The position numbers and the translations under genes are program-made. The notes under the pieces are model-generated. The model had not been told where the DNA came from. It worked only from the letters and a program-made list of their open reading frames with translations, and made no database searches. Below, one piece after another: positions 33,542 to 42,621 of a DNA stretch of 64,000 bases. How positions within the stretch are numbered: the stretch's first letter is position 1; each line of letters opens with the position of its first letter. Source of the stretch: a virus; the IMG/VR virus record IMGVR_UViG_3300021090_000017, positions 1-64,000 of that record; one strand, 5' to 3'.

Positions 33542-33922
33542 TTAACAATTAGCAAGACAATTTTGTCTTGCAGATGGATCTGGATTTTTCAGACAATTTT
33601 GTTTGCATTTATTCTTCTTAATTTTCTTCCATAAAGCTGCTGCACCTAAAGCTGCTACGCCTACCCCAACTTTAGTTCCAGTACTTAATTTACCAATTTT
33701 ACCTTTAGAAGTATTAATCATAGCTTTAGTTTTATCAACAATACCACTGTTAGGGTCTTGACCAGGTTTTAACATTCCTGTAGATTTTAATCTTTTAATA
33801 TTATCGCGGTTAACTTTTCCTAATGAAATTTCTTTATCTGCTCTTGTTAATTCAGTAACAATTTTATAAGATTTTTTTATTATACTATCTGATGATTCCT
33901 TTAATATTTTATCATAATTCAT
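33542..33922 (-). CDS. putative packaged protein with capsid-targeting-like leader and CxxxC tail
   Basis: 126 residues. Leader MNYDKILKESSDSIIKKSYK. Basic middle, a Gly/Ala-rich hydrophobic segment (VGVGVAALGAAALW, about residues 85-98), then CKQNCLKNPDPSARQNCLANC at the very end, split as CxxxC-x11-CxxxC. Same architecture as the 1206-1658 product: leader, basic region, short hydrophobic helix, double CxxxC. Confidence 0.65.
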   Translation of the reverse strand: MNYDKILKESSDSIIKKSYKIVTELTRADKEISLGKVNRDNIKRLKSTGMLKPGQDPNSGIVDKTKAMINTSKGKIGKLSTGTKVGVGVAALGAAALWKKIKKNKCKQNCLKNPDPSARQNCLANC

Positions 33923-33956
33923 ATTTTATAATCCTCCAAATAAATGGTAATATTTT

Positions 33957-35021
33957 TTATTTGTTCTGGATATCTGCAAGTGTCTTAATTAACAAACCAT
34001 TAGCAACAGCAGTCATCGGGTTCTTTGCTCTACGAATTTCTTTAATTTCAAATGGTAGATTATTCTTAGTTAAGTTATCTCTCAACATTTCGATGAATCC
34101 GGTTGGCATCGAAGTTCCTCCTGAGACAACAATAGGAAGTTTTTCATCAACTTCAATATCTACTTTATCACTAAATTCTTTAATAAGTTTTTTAACTGTA
34201 TAATCAATTAATGATTCATAGTAGTAACATAGGGCTTCAACTACTCTTGCTTTCTTTTTATCTTTAACTCCAATTGGGCCTTCAGTAAGATTCAATTCTT
34301 TCTCTTTAGTTGAAGTTACTCTATTTTGAACTATACCTAAATTCTGTGCAACATTTTCATCAATCCAATCACCTGATCTTGCAGTTGAGAATTTTAATAC
34401 TTCAACTCCTTTATACATAACACAACAATTAACCATACCAGCTCCGAATGAAAGACCTACACCAGAAAATCCTTCATTCTTACACTCTGAATATATAATA
34501 GCAGCTGCTTCATTAATAGGAGTATGATTTACTCCCAAGCTATTTAAGATCTTTCCAAATACTCTTGTATGATATGTAATAGATCTATTTTCATCAATAG
34601 CTTCTGCTGGAATTGAATATGAACAATATACTTCCTTATCTTTCGTATCACCTATAAGGTCTTTTATAATAAGAGTAAGAACATCCATTGCTGAAATTTC
34701 ATCTGATGAAATCAATCCCTTTTTCATTGGCCTTGAAATTTGATGACCGAATATATTAGCCATCTTAAATGCATCTTCTCCGATTACAAATAGTTTTCCA
34801 TCATCTCCTTTAACATATGAAATATTAGATAATTCATTAACTGAAATTTCATCTTGGTCTAATGGAAGGAATACATTCCTAGTTAGTTTTACATCATTAG
34901 AATCTGATCTGGCGCAAACAATATTCATTGTACCACAATCAAGTCCTATAGACACAATCTTATTTTTCTTCTTTTCGATTTTCACATCTTTCACAAGTTC
35001 GTCTGATATCATGTCCGTCAT
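33957..35021 (-). CDS. actin-like ATPase (ParM/MreB/Hsp70 fold)
   Basis: 354 residues. Phosphate-1 motif SIGLDCGTMNIV (residues about 19-30), a connect region NEAAAIIYSE, phosphate-2 GLSFGAGMVNCCV, and adenosine motif PIVVSGGTSMPTGFIE near 300. It may form filaments that position or segregate phage DNA or heads, a role played by tubulin-like PhuZ in some jumbo phages. Own L-type promoter and GGAGG site. Confidence 0.8.
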   Translation of the reverse strand: MTDMISDELVKDVKIEKKKNKIVSIGLDCGTMNIVCARSDSNDVKLTRNVFLPLDQDEISVNELSNISYVKGDDGKLFVIGEDAFKMANIFGHQISRPMKKGLISSDEISAMDVLTLIIKDLIGDTKDKEVYCSYSIPAEAIDENRSITYHTRVFGKILNSLGVNHTPINEAAAIIYSECKNEGFSGVGLSFGAGMVNCCVMYKGVEVLKFSTARSGDWIDENVAQNLGIVQNRVTSTKEKELNLTEGPIGVKDKKKARVVEALCYYYESLIDYTVKKLIKEFSDKVDIEVDEKLPIVVSGGTSMPTGFIEMLRDNLTKNNLPFEIKEIRRAKNPMTAVANGLLIKTLADIQNK

Positions 35022-35047
35022 TTTTACTTACCTCCAAATAGATTATA

Positions 35048-35066
35048 TATTTATTATGTTCTATTA
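35048..35066 (-). promoter_or_regulatory. L-type promoter motif
   Basis: AATAGAACATAATAAATATA on the minus strand, about 27 bases before the actin-like gene. Confidence 0.6.
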
Positions 35067-35081
35067 ATTTTATTTAAAATC

Positions 35082-36284
35082 TTACAATTTAGCCCATTCT
35101 TTTAATTTTTCATCGTCTGGGAAAGCTTCTAGATATTGATTAATGCTTCCCTTACTTTTTGATCGCCATTGATTGTTAGTATCAAACAACTTCTTTATTT
35201 CTCTTTTATTTCCTTCTAATAATATTTTTCCATTATCACCAATAGATTCAGCAAATATTTCAAATCCATATTTACATTGTTTTCCTGACCAAGTTCTTTC
35301 TTTCTTTTCTTCTTTGATTATATCTATAAAAATATTATTCCATAAATTTATCATTTTATTTATATCATATAATTCTAATGCTCTATCTTTTAATATCTTT
35401 GTTTTATCCACTGGATTTAAAAATATATCATTTATATTGTTAATATAATCTTTTATATTATTGCTTACTCTACCATAACCTTCAACAATATATTTCTCAG
35501 ATGGGTTATTTAAAACTACAGGTTCAACCCCACAAGCCATTGTTTCGCCTAAAACTTGTTCACATGTTCCAAAATGTTTTTCGTTTAATGGATATCCAAA
35601 CACATCAAATGTAGTTATTATATCTTCTATATTATTATTAATAAAACCTTTAAATTCAAATATTTCATCTATCCCATGAATTGCTATTCTATTTTTAATT
35701 TTTTCTTCATCACCACCAGTACCACAAATAATAAATTTTACATTTGGAATTTTTTGATGTATTCCTTTACATATATCTACAAATTTTGGGTGTAATTTTG
35801 AATAATCTAAAGTACCAATATAACCAACCACAAATTTAGATTTATCTAAAACTTTTTCTTTATGTATATATTTCTCTATTCCTCCTGTAGTCCAAATAAA
35901 ATTTTCTCCGCTTACTGGAGATGAAAATAAAAATTTATCAGGATAATTAATCAAATCTTTTGTAAAATTATAAGGAGAATATAAGCCAGAAATATGTGAC
36001 CATATACATAACCTATTTGCAGGCATCTTTGAATTTATAAGAAATTCAAATAGGTATGGATGATTCCAAAAATGAATAATAACTATATCTGCTTTACTAA
36101 CTAATATATTTATATCATCATATTTATTTCTCATATTTTTATATTTAATATTATAATCATTATCATAATAATTATGATTTAATAATAATATTGTATGTTC
36201 ATTTTCAAAATCTTTTTTAATCCAATTTTTTAGTACAGTCCCAACCCCACCTCCAATATGTACAGCTATATGTAATATTTTCAT
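35082..36284 (-). CDS. glycosyltransferase (GT4-like) with C-terminal extension
   Basis: 400 residues. The GT-B fold is shown by ILHIAVHIGGGVGTVLKNW, VGYIGTLDYSKLHPKF, KFIICGTGGDEE and CEQVLGETMACGVEPVVLN. A C-terminal extension of about 80 residues (RTWSGKQCKYGFEIFAE onward) is outside the GT fold. First of six overlapping or adjacent glycan genes. Confidence 0.75.
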   Translation of the reverse strand: MKILHIAVHIGGGVGTVLKNWIKKDFENEHTILLLNHNYYDNDYNIKYKNMRNKYDDINILVSKADIVIIHFWNHPYLFEFLINSKMPANRLCIWSHISGLYSPYNFTKDLINYPDKFLFSSPVSGENFIWTTGGIEKYIHKEKVLDKSKFVVGYIGTLDYSKLHPKFVDICKGIHQKIPNVKFIICGTGGDEEKIKNRIAIHGIDEIFEFKGFINNNIEDIITTFDVFGYPLNEKHFGTCEQVLGETMACGVEPVVLNNPSEKYIVEGYGRVSNNIKDYINNINDIFLNPVDKTKILKDRALELYDINKMINLWNNIFIDIIKEEKKERTWSGKQCKYGFEIFAESIGDNGKILLEGNKREIKKLFDTNNQWRSKSKGSINQYLEAFPDDEKLKEWAKL

Positions 36285-36949
36285 TTTATTATTTCTGGTA
36301 ATTTCCAGTTATCCTTTAAAAATTTATTTTTATCTGTATGTCTTCCTGGTTGAAAGTAATTTCCAAATACAAACCAATTTGGTTTAAATAATATAGTTTT
36401 TGGATTTAATCCTTTATAAATTTTCTGAGCAAATCTTCCGTCACCAGCTCCATCTAAATTATCAAAAGTATGTTGTTTAAATATTCTTCCTTTAATAAAA
36501 AATTCTCCGAGACCTATATGACATGGTTTGACCTGTGATATATCTTTCATTATAATTGGATGTACTGGATGTGGTGCACCACCATCATTTGGTATTTTAT
36601 CCCCACGATAATTTGAGAGATATACTATATTTATTTCAGGATCTAATTTTCTTAATTCTGAAAAAATACCATCTTCCCACATATCATCATCACCACAAAA
36701 TCCATAAAAATCTTCGTCAATAATTTCATTTCCCTTAAGAAAGTGATTAAATTTTTCATAACATTGTTGCCCTTTTTGTAACGGTGGGCATAAAAAAGGT
36801 TTAACCCATTCTAACGTATTATCTTTAAACGGTTCTATATCAACTTCATCACATATAGGATGCCATATAATATGTTTTGGTGTATAATAATGAATAAGTG
36901 TTTTATAAAGATATTTTCTATAATAAGGTGTTAGTATATGTATATTCAT
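36281..36949 (-). CDS. glycosyltransferase-like protein (GT-A)
   Basis: 222 residues. MNIHILTPYYRKYLY at the start and DFYGFCGDDDMWEDG near residue 83 suggest a GT-A fold with a DxD metal site; GDGRFAQKIY follows near 170. Overlaps both neighbours by 4 bases. Donor and acceptor unknown. Confidence 0.6.
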   Translation of the reverse strand: MNIHILTPYYRKYLYKTLIHYYTPKHIIWHPICDEVDIEPFKDNTLEWVKPFLCPPLQKGQQCYEKFNHFLKGNEIIDEDFYGFCGDDDMWEDGIFSELRKLDPEINIVYLSNYRGDKIPNDGGAPHPVHPIIMKDISQVKPCHIGLGEFFIKGRIFKQHTFDNLDGAGDGRFAQKIYKGLNPKTILFKPNWFVFGNYFQPGRHTDKNKFLKDNWKLPEIIK

Positions 36950-38115
36950 AATATTTCTCCTTGGTAGTTTAATTTTTTTAATTTATCATTCATAGTTTCT
37001 ATATGAGCAAAAGAAGTTATCATAATTTTTGGAATATTACAATCTTTAATAAAATCTGAAGGTAGTACTTCCATACTATCAATTCTCATTCTCTGCTTTT
37101 GTTTTGTATCATCAAACAACTTAACATTAAATTTATTTAATGGTGTATTATTCCATAAATAATTAAACTCTCTACTTACTCCATAAATACCTAAAATACC
37201 ATTAATTTTAATATTATTTATTTCTTTTCTTCTTTTTATTAATTGTTTATAACTTTCATCTATATAGTCTAAAACACTTTTATTTTGATCTTCCATTTTA
37301 TAATATATAGTAGTTGGTTTTTTAATAAATTTCATTGTAAGATTTGGAAGCTTTCCAGATTTACTAATTAAATTTGGAAATGTAGTTTTATATTCTAACA
37401 TTGTAAACCCATTATTATATGCTATTTGTTTAAGTTGAGATGGGCCAAAATGTTGTATGTGTTCTCTCATAAGAAAAAAATAAAAATCAAAAAAACTATT
37501 TTTATAATATTTGCTAGCATCTGGAACACTAATACATAAAATACCATTATCTTTAATAACTCTTCTTGCTTCTAAAAAGAATATATTTGGATCTATTAAA
37601 TGTTCTACAACTTGATCTGCTACAACAATATCAAAAGTATTATTCTGAAATGGAATCTGTTCTGCAGTACCTTGTGTTATATTTATTAATTTGTTTTTAG
37701 CAATATCTATAAATCGTTGTGATGGATCTATTCCGTATAAATTATCACATAACCCATTCAATGACCAAAGAAATCCTCCCATAGCACAACCTACATCTAA
37801 AATTTTACTTTCCTTTTTAACATCATTTATAATAGTTTTATATAATTCGCCATATCTATTTAATGAATCTATACTATTATTTCCTGGTATATCTCCAGTC
37901 TTATTTGGGGAAGTAATATTACATTGGCTATATTCATCTAAATAATAATCATTCAATCCTTTAACTTGTTCATCAGTTAAATAATTAAATATGTGCCCAC
38001 AATTATTGCACGATACAACTGTAACTGTATCATATAAATGAGAATAATCGAAACCTCCGCAATTTAAATTTAATATTACTTTGTAATCATTTGAACCGCA
38101 TATTACACAATCCAT
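36946..38115 (-). CDS. SAM methyltransferase with N-terminal zinc site and C-terminal domain
   Basis: 389 residues. N-terminal CVICGSNDY and CNNCGHIFNYL zinc site, methyltransferase core ILDVGCAMGGFLWSL and DIVVADQVVEHLIDP, and a C-terminal GILGIYGVSREFNYLW region. This three-part layout is that of sugar C-methyltransferases acting on dTDP-ketosugars. AAGGAG site. Confidence 0.72.
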   Translation of the reverse strand: MDCVICGSNDYKVILNLNCGGFDYSHLYDTVTVVSCNNCGHIFNYLTDEQVKGLNDYYLDEYSQCNITSPNKTGDIPGNNSIDSLNRYGELYKTIINDVKKESKILDVGCAMGGFLWSLNGLCDNLYGIDPSQRFIDIAKNKLINITQGTAEQIPFQNNTFDIVVADQVVEHLIDPNIFFLEARRVIKDNGILCISVPDASKYYKNSFFDFYFFLMREHIQHFGPSQLKQIAYNNGFTMLEYKTTFPNLISKSGKLPNLTMKFIKKPTTIYYKMEDQNKSVLDYIDESYKQLIKRRKEINNIKINGILGIYGVSREFNYLWNNTPLNKFNVKLFDDTKQKQRMRIDSMEVLPSDFIKDCNIPKIMITSFAHIETMNDKLKKLNYQGEIL

Positions 38116-38129
38116 ATAATTTCTCCTTA

Positions 38130-38681
38130 CTAATTTTTAAAAAAGAAACAGATAGAATAATAAATTTTAATACTTTTCAAAATATTATTTGCCATTAAAT
38201 CATCAATAAATTTATACATTATTGTTGTTGCAGGAACACCATCATTTATAAGTTCTCCATTTTGAAAGTCTTTTCTTTGAGTTCCATAATCTTCAATTAC
38301 ATAACATTTTTTTGTTTTTTCATATAATAAATTAAATGTTTTTTTTATGTCGCTACTATAATGAGATCCATCATCTATAACAATATCAGGATAACCATAT
38401 TTTGTTATTATTGATTCTATAAATTCTTTATCACATGCATTTCCTATTTCGACAAAAATTCTTTCTTCTTCAAATTTAAATTCTGGTATAATATCTATCC
38501 CAATTATCAATGCATTTTGAAAATAATCTCTAAATCCTCTTAAGCTTCCGCCTCCAAGAACTCCTATTTCAAATACTAATTTTATGTTTTCTTTTTCTAA
38601 ACTTAAAAAAGCATCCTCGTAAACTCCATGATAATCTCTTTCTTTATTTGTTTCTAGATATTTTCCAAATATATTATTCAT
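38130..38681 (-). CDS. SAM methyltransferase, glycan-cluster type
   Basis: 183 residues. FEIGVLGGGSLRGFRDYF and DIVIDDGSHYSSDI match the sugar O-methyltransferase family frequent in capsule and glycan clusters. It abuts the radical SAM gene. Confidence 0.68.
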   Translation of the reverse strand: MNNIFGKYLETNKERDYHGVYEDAFLSLEKENIKLVFEIGVLGGGSLRGFRDYFQNALIIGIDIIPEFKFEEERIFVEIGNACDKEFIESIITKYGYPDIVIDDGSHYSSDIKKTFNLLYEKTKKCYVIEDYGTQRKDFQNGELINDGVPATTIMYKFIDDLMANNILKSIKIYYSICFFFKN

Positions 38682-39644
38682 TTATAATTTACCTAAAATA
38701 TTTTCAGCATGATCATCTAAATCAACTGGCATTCCAGCAACTAATTGATTACAATCATAACATACAGGATGATTCTTTCTCTCCTTATTTAACATTATTT
38801 TTCTTAAATTCCAAAATGTTTTATCTTCCCATAAACTCTTTAAGCTTTCATTTTTTGCATCACCTATTACTAATTTCTTATTCCAATCTAAGAAACAAGC
38901 AGAAGCATCACCATCAGCATGAATAAAGAAACTATAGAAAACATAAGGACATGTCGTTACTTCTTTTAGTTCTTGTCCATATATACCAACATTTTGATTA
39001 ACGTTTTCTACCTTAACATCTCTCCAACAATTCATAGTGTGTTCAATATCACAACCATCTGTAATCAAACTAAATATATCATTGAATGTTTTCTTCTCTT
39101 CGTCTGTTAGATAATCACCTGCAATTTTAGCAAATATAATTTGGTTTTCTTTTTTAGCTTCAAATAGATTTTTAACATTAAAACAAATCTCTTTAAATGT
39201 TATATTTTTATTATTAGTGAACTTCTGATAGTTCTCTGTATTCATTGCTTCTATAGATATATTAATTCTATCTATACCAGAATCTATAAGTTCTTTAATT
39301 AATTCTGTGGAAAGTCTTGAAGCATTAGTAGTGGTATCAACTTCTAATACTTTCTTACTTGCTTTAGCATACTTAACCATTTCACAAAAATTTGGATTAA
39401 GCAATGGTTCACCGAAACCATAAAGTCTAATAGTCTTAACTGGTGATTCAAATTCTTCTAAATCATCAATAAGTTTTTTAAATAAACTCATACTCATTAT
39501 AGAAGGACTTTTAATATTTTTATTCATACAAAATCCACATTTAAAATTACATGCACTCGACGGATCAATAAATATACAGTAAGGAGTCTTTAATGGAATT
39601 TCAGATTTTAAATCAGTTCTTTTATTTAGTTGAATTCTTTTCAT
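38682..39644 (-). CDS. radical SAM protein with SPASM-like C-terminus
   Basis: 320 residues from the ATG at 39644, which overlaps (ATGA) the upstream stop. CNFKCGFC cluster motif, GFGEPLLNPNF, TTNASRL, and C-terminal ACFLDWNKKLVIGDAKNESL with further Cys (CYDCNQL) for a possible auxiliary cluster. Related enzymes modify peptides or sugars. Its place among glycan genes suggests sugar-intermediate chemistry. Confidence 0.72.
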   Translation of the reverse strand: MKRIQLNKRTDLKSEIPLKTPYCIFIDPSSACNFKCGFCMNKNIKSPSIMSMSLFKKLIDDLEEFESPVKTIRLYGFGEPLLNPNFCEMVKYAKASKKVLEVDTTTNASRLSTELIKELIDSGIDRINISIEAMNTENYQKFTNNKNITFKEICFNVKNLFEAKKENQIIFAKIAGDYLTDEEKKTFNDIFSLITDGCDIEHTMNCWRDVKVENVNQNVGIYGQELKEVTTCPYVFYSFFIHADGDASACFLDWNKKLVIGDAKNESLKSLWEDKTFWNLRKIMLNKERKNHPVCYDCNQLVAGMPVDLDDHAENILGKL

Positions 39645-41020
39645 CTTGGACAAATCCTCTTTAATACCTCTCTATAAATTTTTCCTTCTTCATGTATAGT
39701 TCTTGGCGGGATAACTGAGTGTGATGTAGAACATTGAATATGTGAAATATGGTCTGAGTTAATTCTTGCAACTTTTCTTTTTTTATAACGCATAATTTCT
39801 AATAAAAGATCATCGCCATAAAAATATTTTAATTCTTTAGGAATATCAACCCAATCTTCTGTTCTTCCAAATTGAAACCACCCAGTCATACATGATCTTG
39901 GATTTACTGGAAATATATATGAAGTTTCTTTATTTGATTCTAATGAAATATAAACATTAAGAGGTTGATAAATAGCTGTCTCTATTTGAAGTAACCCTAT
40001 ATCTGAATCCTTTTCCATTATCTCAAAACAGCTATTTATTATGTTTGATCTACATGCAACATCATCATTTATTAATAAATAATATTTTGTCTCACATATT
40101 TTCATTCCGGAATTATATGATGCCCCTTGATTTCCAGGTTGTTTTAAAATAACAAATTTTTCAGTAGGAGAAAAAAATTTATCAAAACTCTTATCTTCAG
40201 TATTATCTATAATAACTATTTTTCTTATAAAATCATTAGAATTTAATTGTTCTAAAGTATATTTAAATACATCAAGAGGACACCTTAACATAGTTGGTAT
40301 TACCACAGTAATATAATCTTTATTATCTTGAGCTATAATTTCTTCTTCAATATTATCCTTAACTTCAATTGGGTCTTCAATAAAATCTAAAGCTTTATCC
40401 CCACCATGATGCCCCATAGTTGAGAAGCTACCTATATGTTGAATTACCGATGGTCTGGTTACTATTATTTTTTTTCTTTTAGCTCTAGTTCTTCCATTAG
40501 ATGTAGTATCCCAACTAGTTTTAGTATTAAATGATGGGACTATAATATCGTAATATGTATTTATATTATATACCATATTAATACCACCACAACTTCCTTT
40601 AACATAATAATCTTCATGAGTTTCTCTTATAGGGTGATTTGCTAATGTATTAAAACCAGTTACTATATCTTCTGGAAATCTATTATGTAAATCTAAAACT
40701 CTATTTAACCATTCTTTTCTTAAAATGCAATCAGGATCTAAATTTATTAAAGTTTTACATCCTTCACTTATTAAATAATCCATTGCAGCTTTTAAAGTAA
40801 TCCATATTTGTGAATTTAATTTAGTTTTTAATATTATAGTTTTTTCAGGATATACTGCTTTAACTCTTTCTAAAATTGGTTTAACATTTTCAGTACTACA
40901 ATCATCAACAATACAAATAATATCTACTTTGGAAAGATCTGAGTTTAAAAGAGAATCAACAAAAGTTCTTAAATAGTCTATTCTATTATATGTTGTAATT
41001 GCTAACCCAACTTTTCCCAT
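39641..41020 (-). CDS. bifunctional GT2 glycosyltransferase (two GT-A domains)
   Basis: 459 residues. Domain one: GLAITTYNRIDYLRTFVDSL, CIVDDCSTENV, NLDPDCIL. Domain two from about residue 245: ITVVIPTMLRCPLDVFKYTL, IVIIDNTED, QPGNQGASYNSGMK, LLINDDVACRS. Two different sugar transfers are likely. First gene of the downstream glycan operon after 41038-41643. GAGG site 4 bases from the ATG. Confidence 0.75.
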   Translation of the reverse strand: MGKVGLAITTYNRIDYLRTFVDSLLNSDLSKVDIICIVDDCSTENVKPILERVKAVYPEKTIILKTKLNSQIWITLKAAMDYLISEGCKTLINLDPDCILRKEWLNRVLDLHNRFPEDIVTGFNTLANHPIRETHEDYYVKGSCGGINMVYNINTYYDIIVPSFNTKTSWDTTSNGRTRAKRKKIIVTRPSVIQHIGSFSTMGHHGGDKALDFIEDPIEVKDNIEEEIIAQDNKDYITVVIPTMLRCPLDVFKYTLEQLNSNDFIRKIVIIDNTEDKSFDKFFSPTEKFVILKQPGNQGASYNSGMKICETKYYLLINDDVACRSNIINSCFEIMEKDSDIGLLQIETAIYQPLNVYISLESNKETSYIFPVNPRSCMTGWFQFGRTEDWVDIPKELKYFYGDDLLLEIMRYKKRKVARINSDHISHIQCSTSHSVIPPRTIHEEGKIYREVLKRICPR

Positions 41021-41037
41021 TCATAGTTCCTCACTTT

Positions 41038-41643
41038 TTATTTATTCTTTTTACTCAATTTACTTAATGCATCAACTGCACTAGTATCAGTCTTTTCATT
41101 TTCTAATATTTTAGAGCCAGAAACTTTTAATTTCAAATCTGATGTATTAACTGATGGGATAAAGGTATCTTCATTATCTTTACTTTTTATTATGTTCTTT
41201 CCATTTTCTGTTGAGGTAATTTGTTGAATAATTACTGGATCTTTTTCAGATATCTTTTTAATTAATTCTTCTAACCTATCTAATTTTTCTGAAATATTTG
41301 GGTCTGTTTTATATATTAAATTTGTTTTAGGTTCATTATAATATTGATTTATTTCTTCTGGTTTATTTGGTTCTTCTTTTCTTGATATTACTCGTTTAAC
41401 AGGCCTAGGTTGCTCTGTATCAGATATAAACTTATATTTAGAAATTCCTTTAGCTCTAAGATATCTTACTACATCATTTAATTTTACTAAAGGAATGTTT
41501 ACTTGACATGGACTTTTATATTCTTTTCCATTAATAATTAAAGTATAACCAAGATCATCTATTATTAGTTTTATCATTCCTTCTTTCCTTTTAAAAATTA
41601 GTTTATTTAAAAAGTTCCATATAGGTTGTAATACATTATTCAC
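41038..41643 (-). CDS. unknown 201-residue protein upstream of the glycan operon
   Basis: A GTG start at 41643 (AAAGGA 7 bases upstream) or an ATG at 41577 (AAAGGA/AAGGA site) are both plausible. N-terminal beta domain (IDDLGYTLIINGKEYKSPCQVNIP), then a disordered charged linker, a helix (EKLDRLEELIKKISEK) and a Ser/Lys-rich tail. Could be a virion protein that carries the glycan; no support beyond location. Confidence 0.55.
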   Translation of the reverse strand: MNNVLQPIWNFLNKLIFKRKEGMIKLIIDDLGYTLIINGKEYKSPCQVNIPLVKLNDVVRYLRAKGISKYKFISDTEQPRPVKRVISRKEEPNKPEEINQYYNEPKTNLIYKTDPNISEKLDRLEELIKKISEKDPVIIQQITSTENGKNIIKSKDNEDTFIPSVNTSDLKLKVSGSKILENEKTDTSAVDALSKLSKKNK

Positions 41644-41689
41644 ATTATTATCCTTTTTTTATTTTAGTTCACATTTTTAAAAGAAGGTA

Positions 41690-41712
41690 CCAAAAAAAAA
41701 GGGTTTCCCCTA
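41690..41712 (-). terminator. short terminator after the 30-residue gene
   Basis: AGGGGAAACCC hairpin with GAAA loop followed by nine T residues on the minus strand. Confidence 0.6.
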
Positions 41713-41802
41713 ATGTTTGTAATATTGACATGTTTTTAAACAAGATATTCCTTTCCAAGGAAGACCACATTTAAATCCATTACGTAAACAAATTTTACAC
41801 AT
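41710..41802 (-). CDS. 30-residue cysteine mini-protein
   Basis: MCKICLRNGFKCGLPWKGIS followed by CLKTCQYYKH; five Cys suggest a metal knuckle. AAAGGAG lies 6 bases before the ATG and an E-type motif lies just upstream, so translation is well supported despite the size. A self-contained promoter-gene-terminator unit. Confidence 0.6.
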   Translation of the reverse strand: MCKICLRNGFKCGLPWKGISCLKTCQYYKH

Positions 41803-41816
41803 AATTATCTCCTTTA

Positions 41817-41838
41817 TTACTAAATAATATATATAGTA
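41817..41838 (-). promoter_or_regulatory. E-type promoter motif on the minus strand
   Basis: TACTATATATATTATTTAG on the minus strand. The only E-type copy found in this orientation; it precedes the 30-residue gene, so the motif follows the cassette type rather than the strand. Confidence 0.6.
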
Positions 41839-41852
41839 TAAAGGAGATATAA

Positions 41853-42083
41853 TTAAACTATCCATGCTCTTGTATTATAATCTATAACTAATCTACTACC
41901 ATCATATCTATCTGCTATAATTCTTTTTGTTACTAATTCATCATAATAATCATTTTCTAAAAAACTTATAACATCACTCTTTAAAACATTTCCTTCAAAA
42001 TAATCGTCTGATACAATATAACATTTGATATCTTCAAATAATTTAAATTTATTTGAATATGGAAGTTGAACCTTAATTACCAA
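41853..42083 (-). CDS. small protein, unknown (TTG start)
   Basis: 76 residues. TTG start with GAAGGTGGTGA upstream; no nearby ATG fits. Beta/helix mix (VIKVQLPYSNKFKLFEDIKCYIV), no family recognised. Confidence 0.5.
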   Translation of the reverse strand: MVIKVQLPYSNKFKLFEDIKCYIVSDDYFEGNVLKSDVISFLENDYYDELVTKRIIADRYDGSRLVIDYNTRAWIV

Positions 42084-42113
42084 AATTAATCACCACCTTC
42101 TTTTTAAATATAG

Positions 42114-42132
42114 ATTTATATTTTGTTCTAAA
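42114..42132 (-). promoter_or_regulatory. L-type promoter motif
   Basis: TTAGAACAAAATATAAAT on the minus strand, 31 bases before the 42083 start; it is immediately back to back with an E-type motif. Confidence 0.7.
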
Positions 42133-42133
42133 T

Positions 42134-42160
42134 TACTATATATATTATTTACTAAGGAGG
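42134..42160 (+). promoter_or_regulatory. E-type promoter motif
   Basis: TACTATATATATTATTTACT then AAGGAGG, 10 bases before the 42170 start. The promoter and ribosome site are nearly fused, implying a very short leader. Confidence 0.65.
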
Positions 42161-42169
42161 ATAATAACT

Positions 42170-42352
42170 ATGTCAGATATTATGGAAGCTTTAAAAGGAT
42201 CAAATTGGTTTGAAGTAATTATTATGATTATATCAGTTACCTTTGTAGTTTACCAATGCTTCAATTTCTTTAACTGGGTTATAGACTCATTCAAGAATTA
42301 TAGACGAGATATGGAAAATGAAAAATGTAGAAGGAAGTATGGGCTTAAGTAA
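42170..42352 (+). CDS. small membrane protein (60 residues)
   Basis: One transmembrane helix (WFEVIIMIISVTFVVYQCF) followed by a basic tail (NYRRDMENEKCRRKYGLK). Single-gene cassette with promoter and terminator. No family recognised. Confidence 0.65.
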   Translation: MSDIMEALKGSNWFEVIIMIISVTFVVYQCFNFFNWVIDSFKNYRRDMENEKCRRKYGLK

Positions 42353-42364
42353 AGCCCTTTTTTA
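42341..42364 (+). terminator. cassette terminator
   Basis: GGGCTT/AAGCCC stem with short loop and six T residues; overlaps the stop of the small membrane gene. Confidence 0.75.
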
Positions 42365-42544
42365 TTTTTCATTAATTAATTTTGCTATTTTTACATTTAA
42401 TTCTCTTTTCTCTTGCTTTAATAATTTCCATTTAATCCAGAATTCTTTAGTATCTTTTAAAGCATAAAAGTTAGGTTTCATTTTAGTTATTTCTTGTTCT
42501 ACAAAAATAAGTCTCTTTTTTATTTTAATAATACTATTATTCAT
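42362..42544 (-). CDS. small coiled-coil protein (60 residues)
   Basis: Highly charged helix (IKKRLIFVEQEITKMKPNF, KLLKQEKRELNVKIAKL). L-type promoter upstream. Function unknown. Confidence 0.55.
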   Translation of the reverse strand: MNNSIIKIKKRLIFVEQEITKMKPNFYALKDTKEFWIKWKLLKQEKRELNVKIAKLINEK

Positions 42545-42555
42545 ATAATATCTCC

Positions 42556-42573
42556 TTTTTAAATTTGTTCTAT
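42556..42573 (-). promoter_or_regulatory. L-type promoter motif (weaker)
   Basis: ATAGAACAAATTTAAAAA on the minus strand; the TATAAAT box is degraded. Divergent from the E-type motif at 42588. Confidence 0.45.
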
Positions 42574-42587
42574 ATAGTATTTTTATT

Positions 42588-42614
42588 TACTATATATATT
42601 ATTTACTAAGGAGG
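42588..42614 (+). promoter_or_regulatory. E-type promoter motif
   Basis: TACTATATATATTATTTACT then AAGGAGG just before the lipoprotein gene. Confidence 0.65.
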
Positions 42615-42621
42615 ATTTAAT

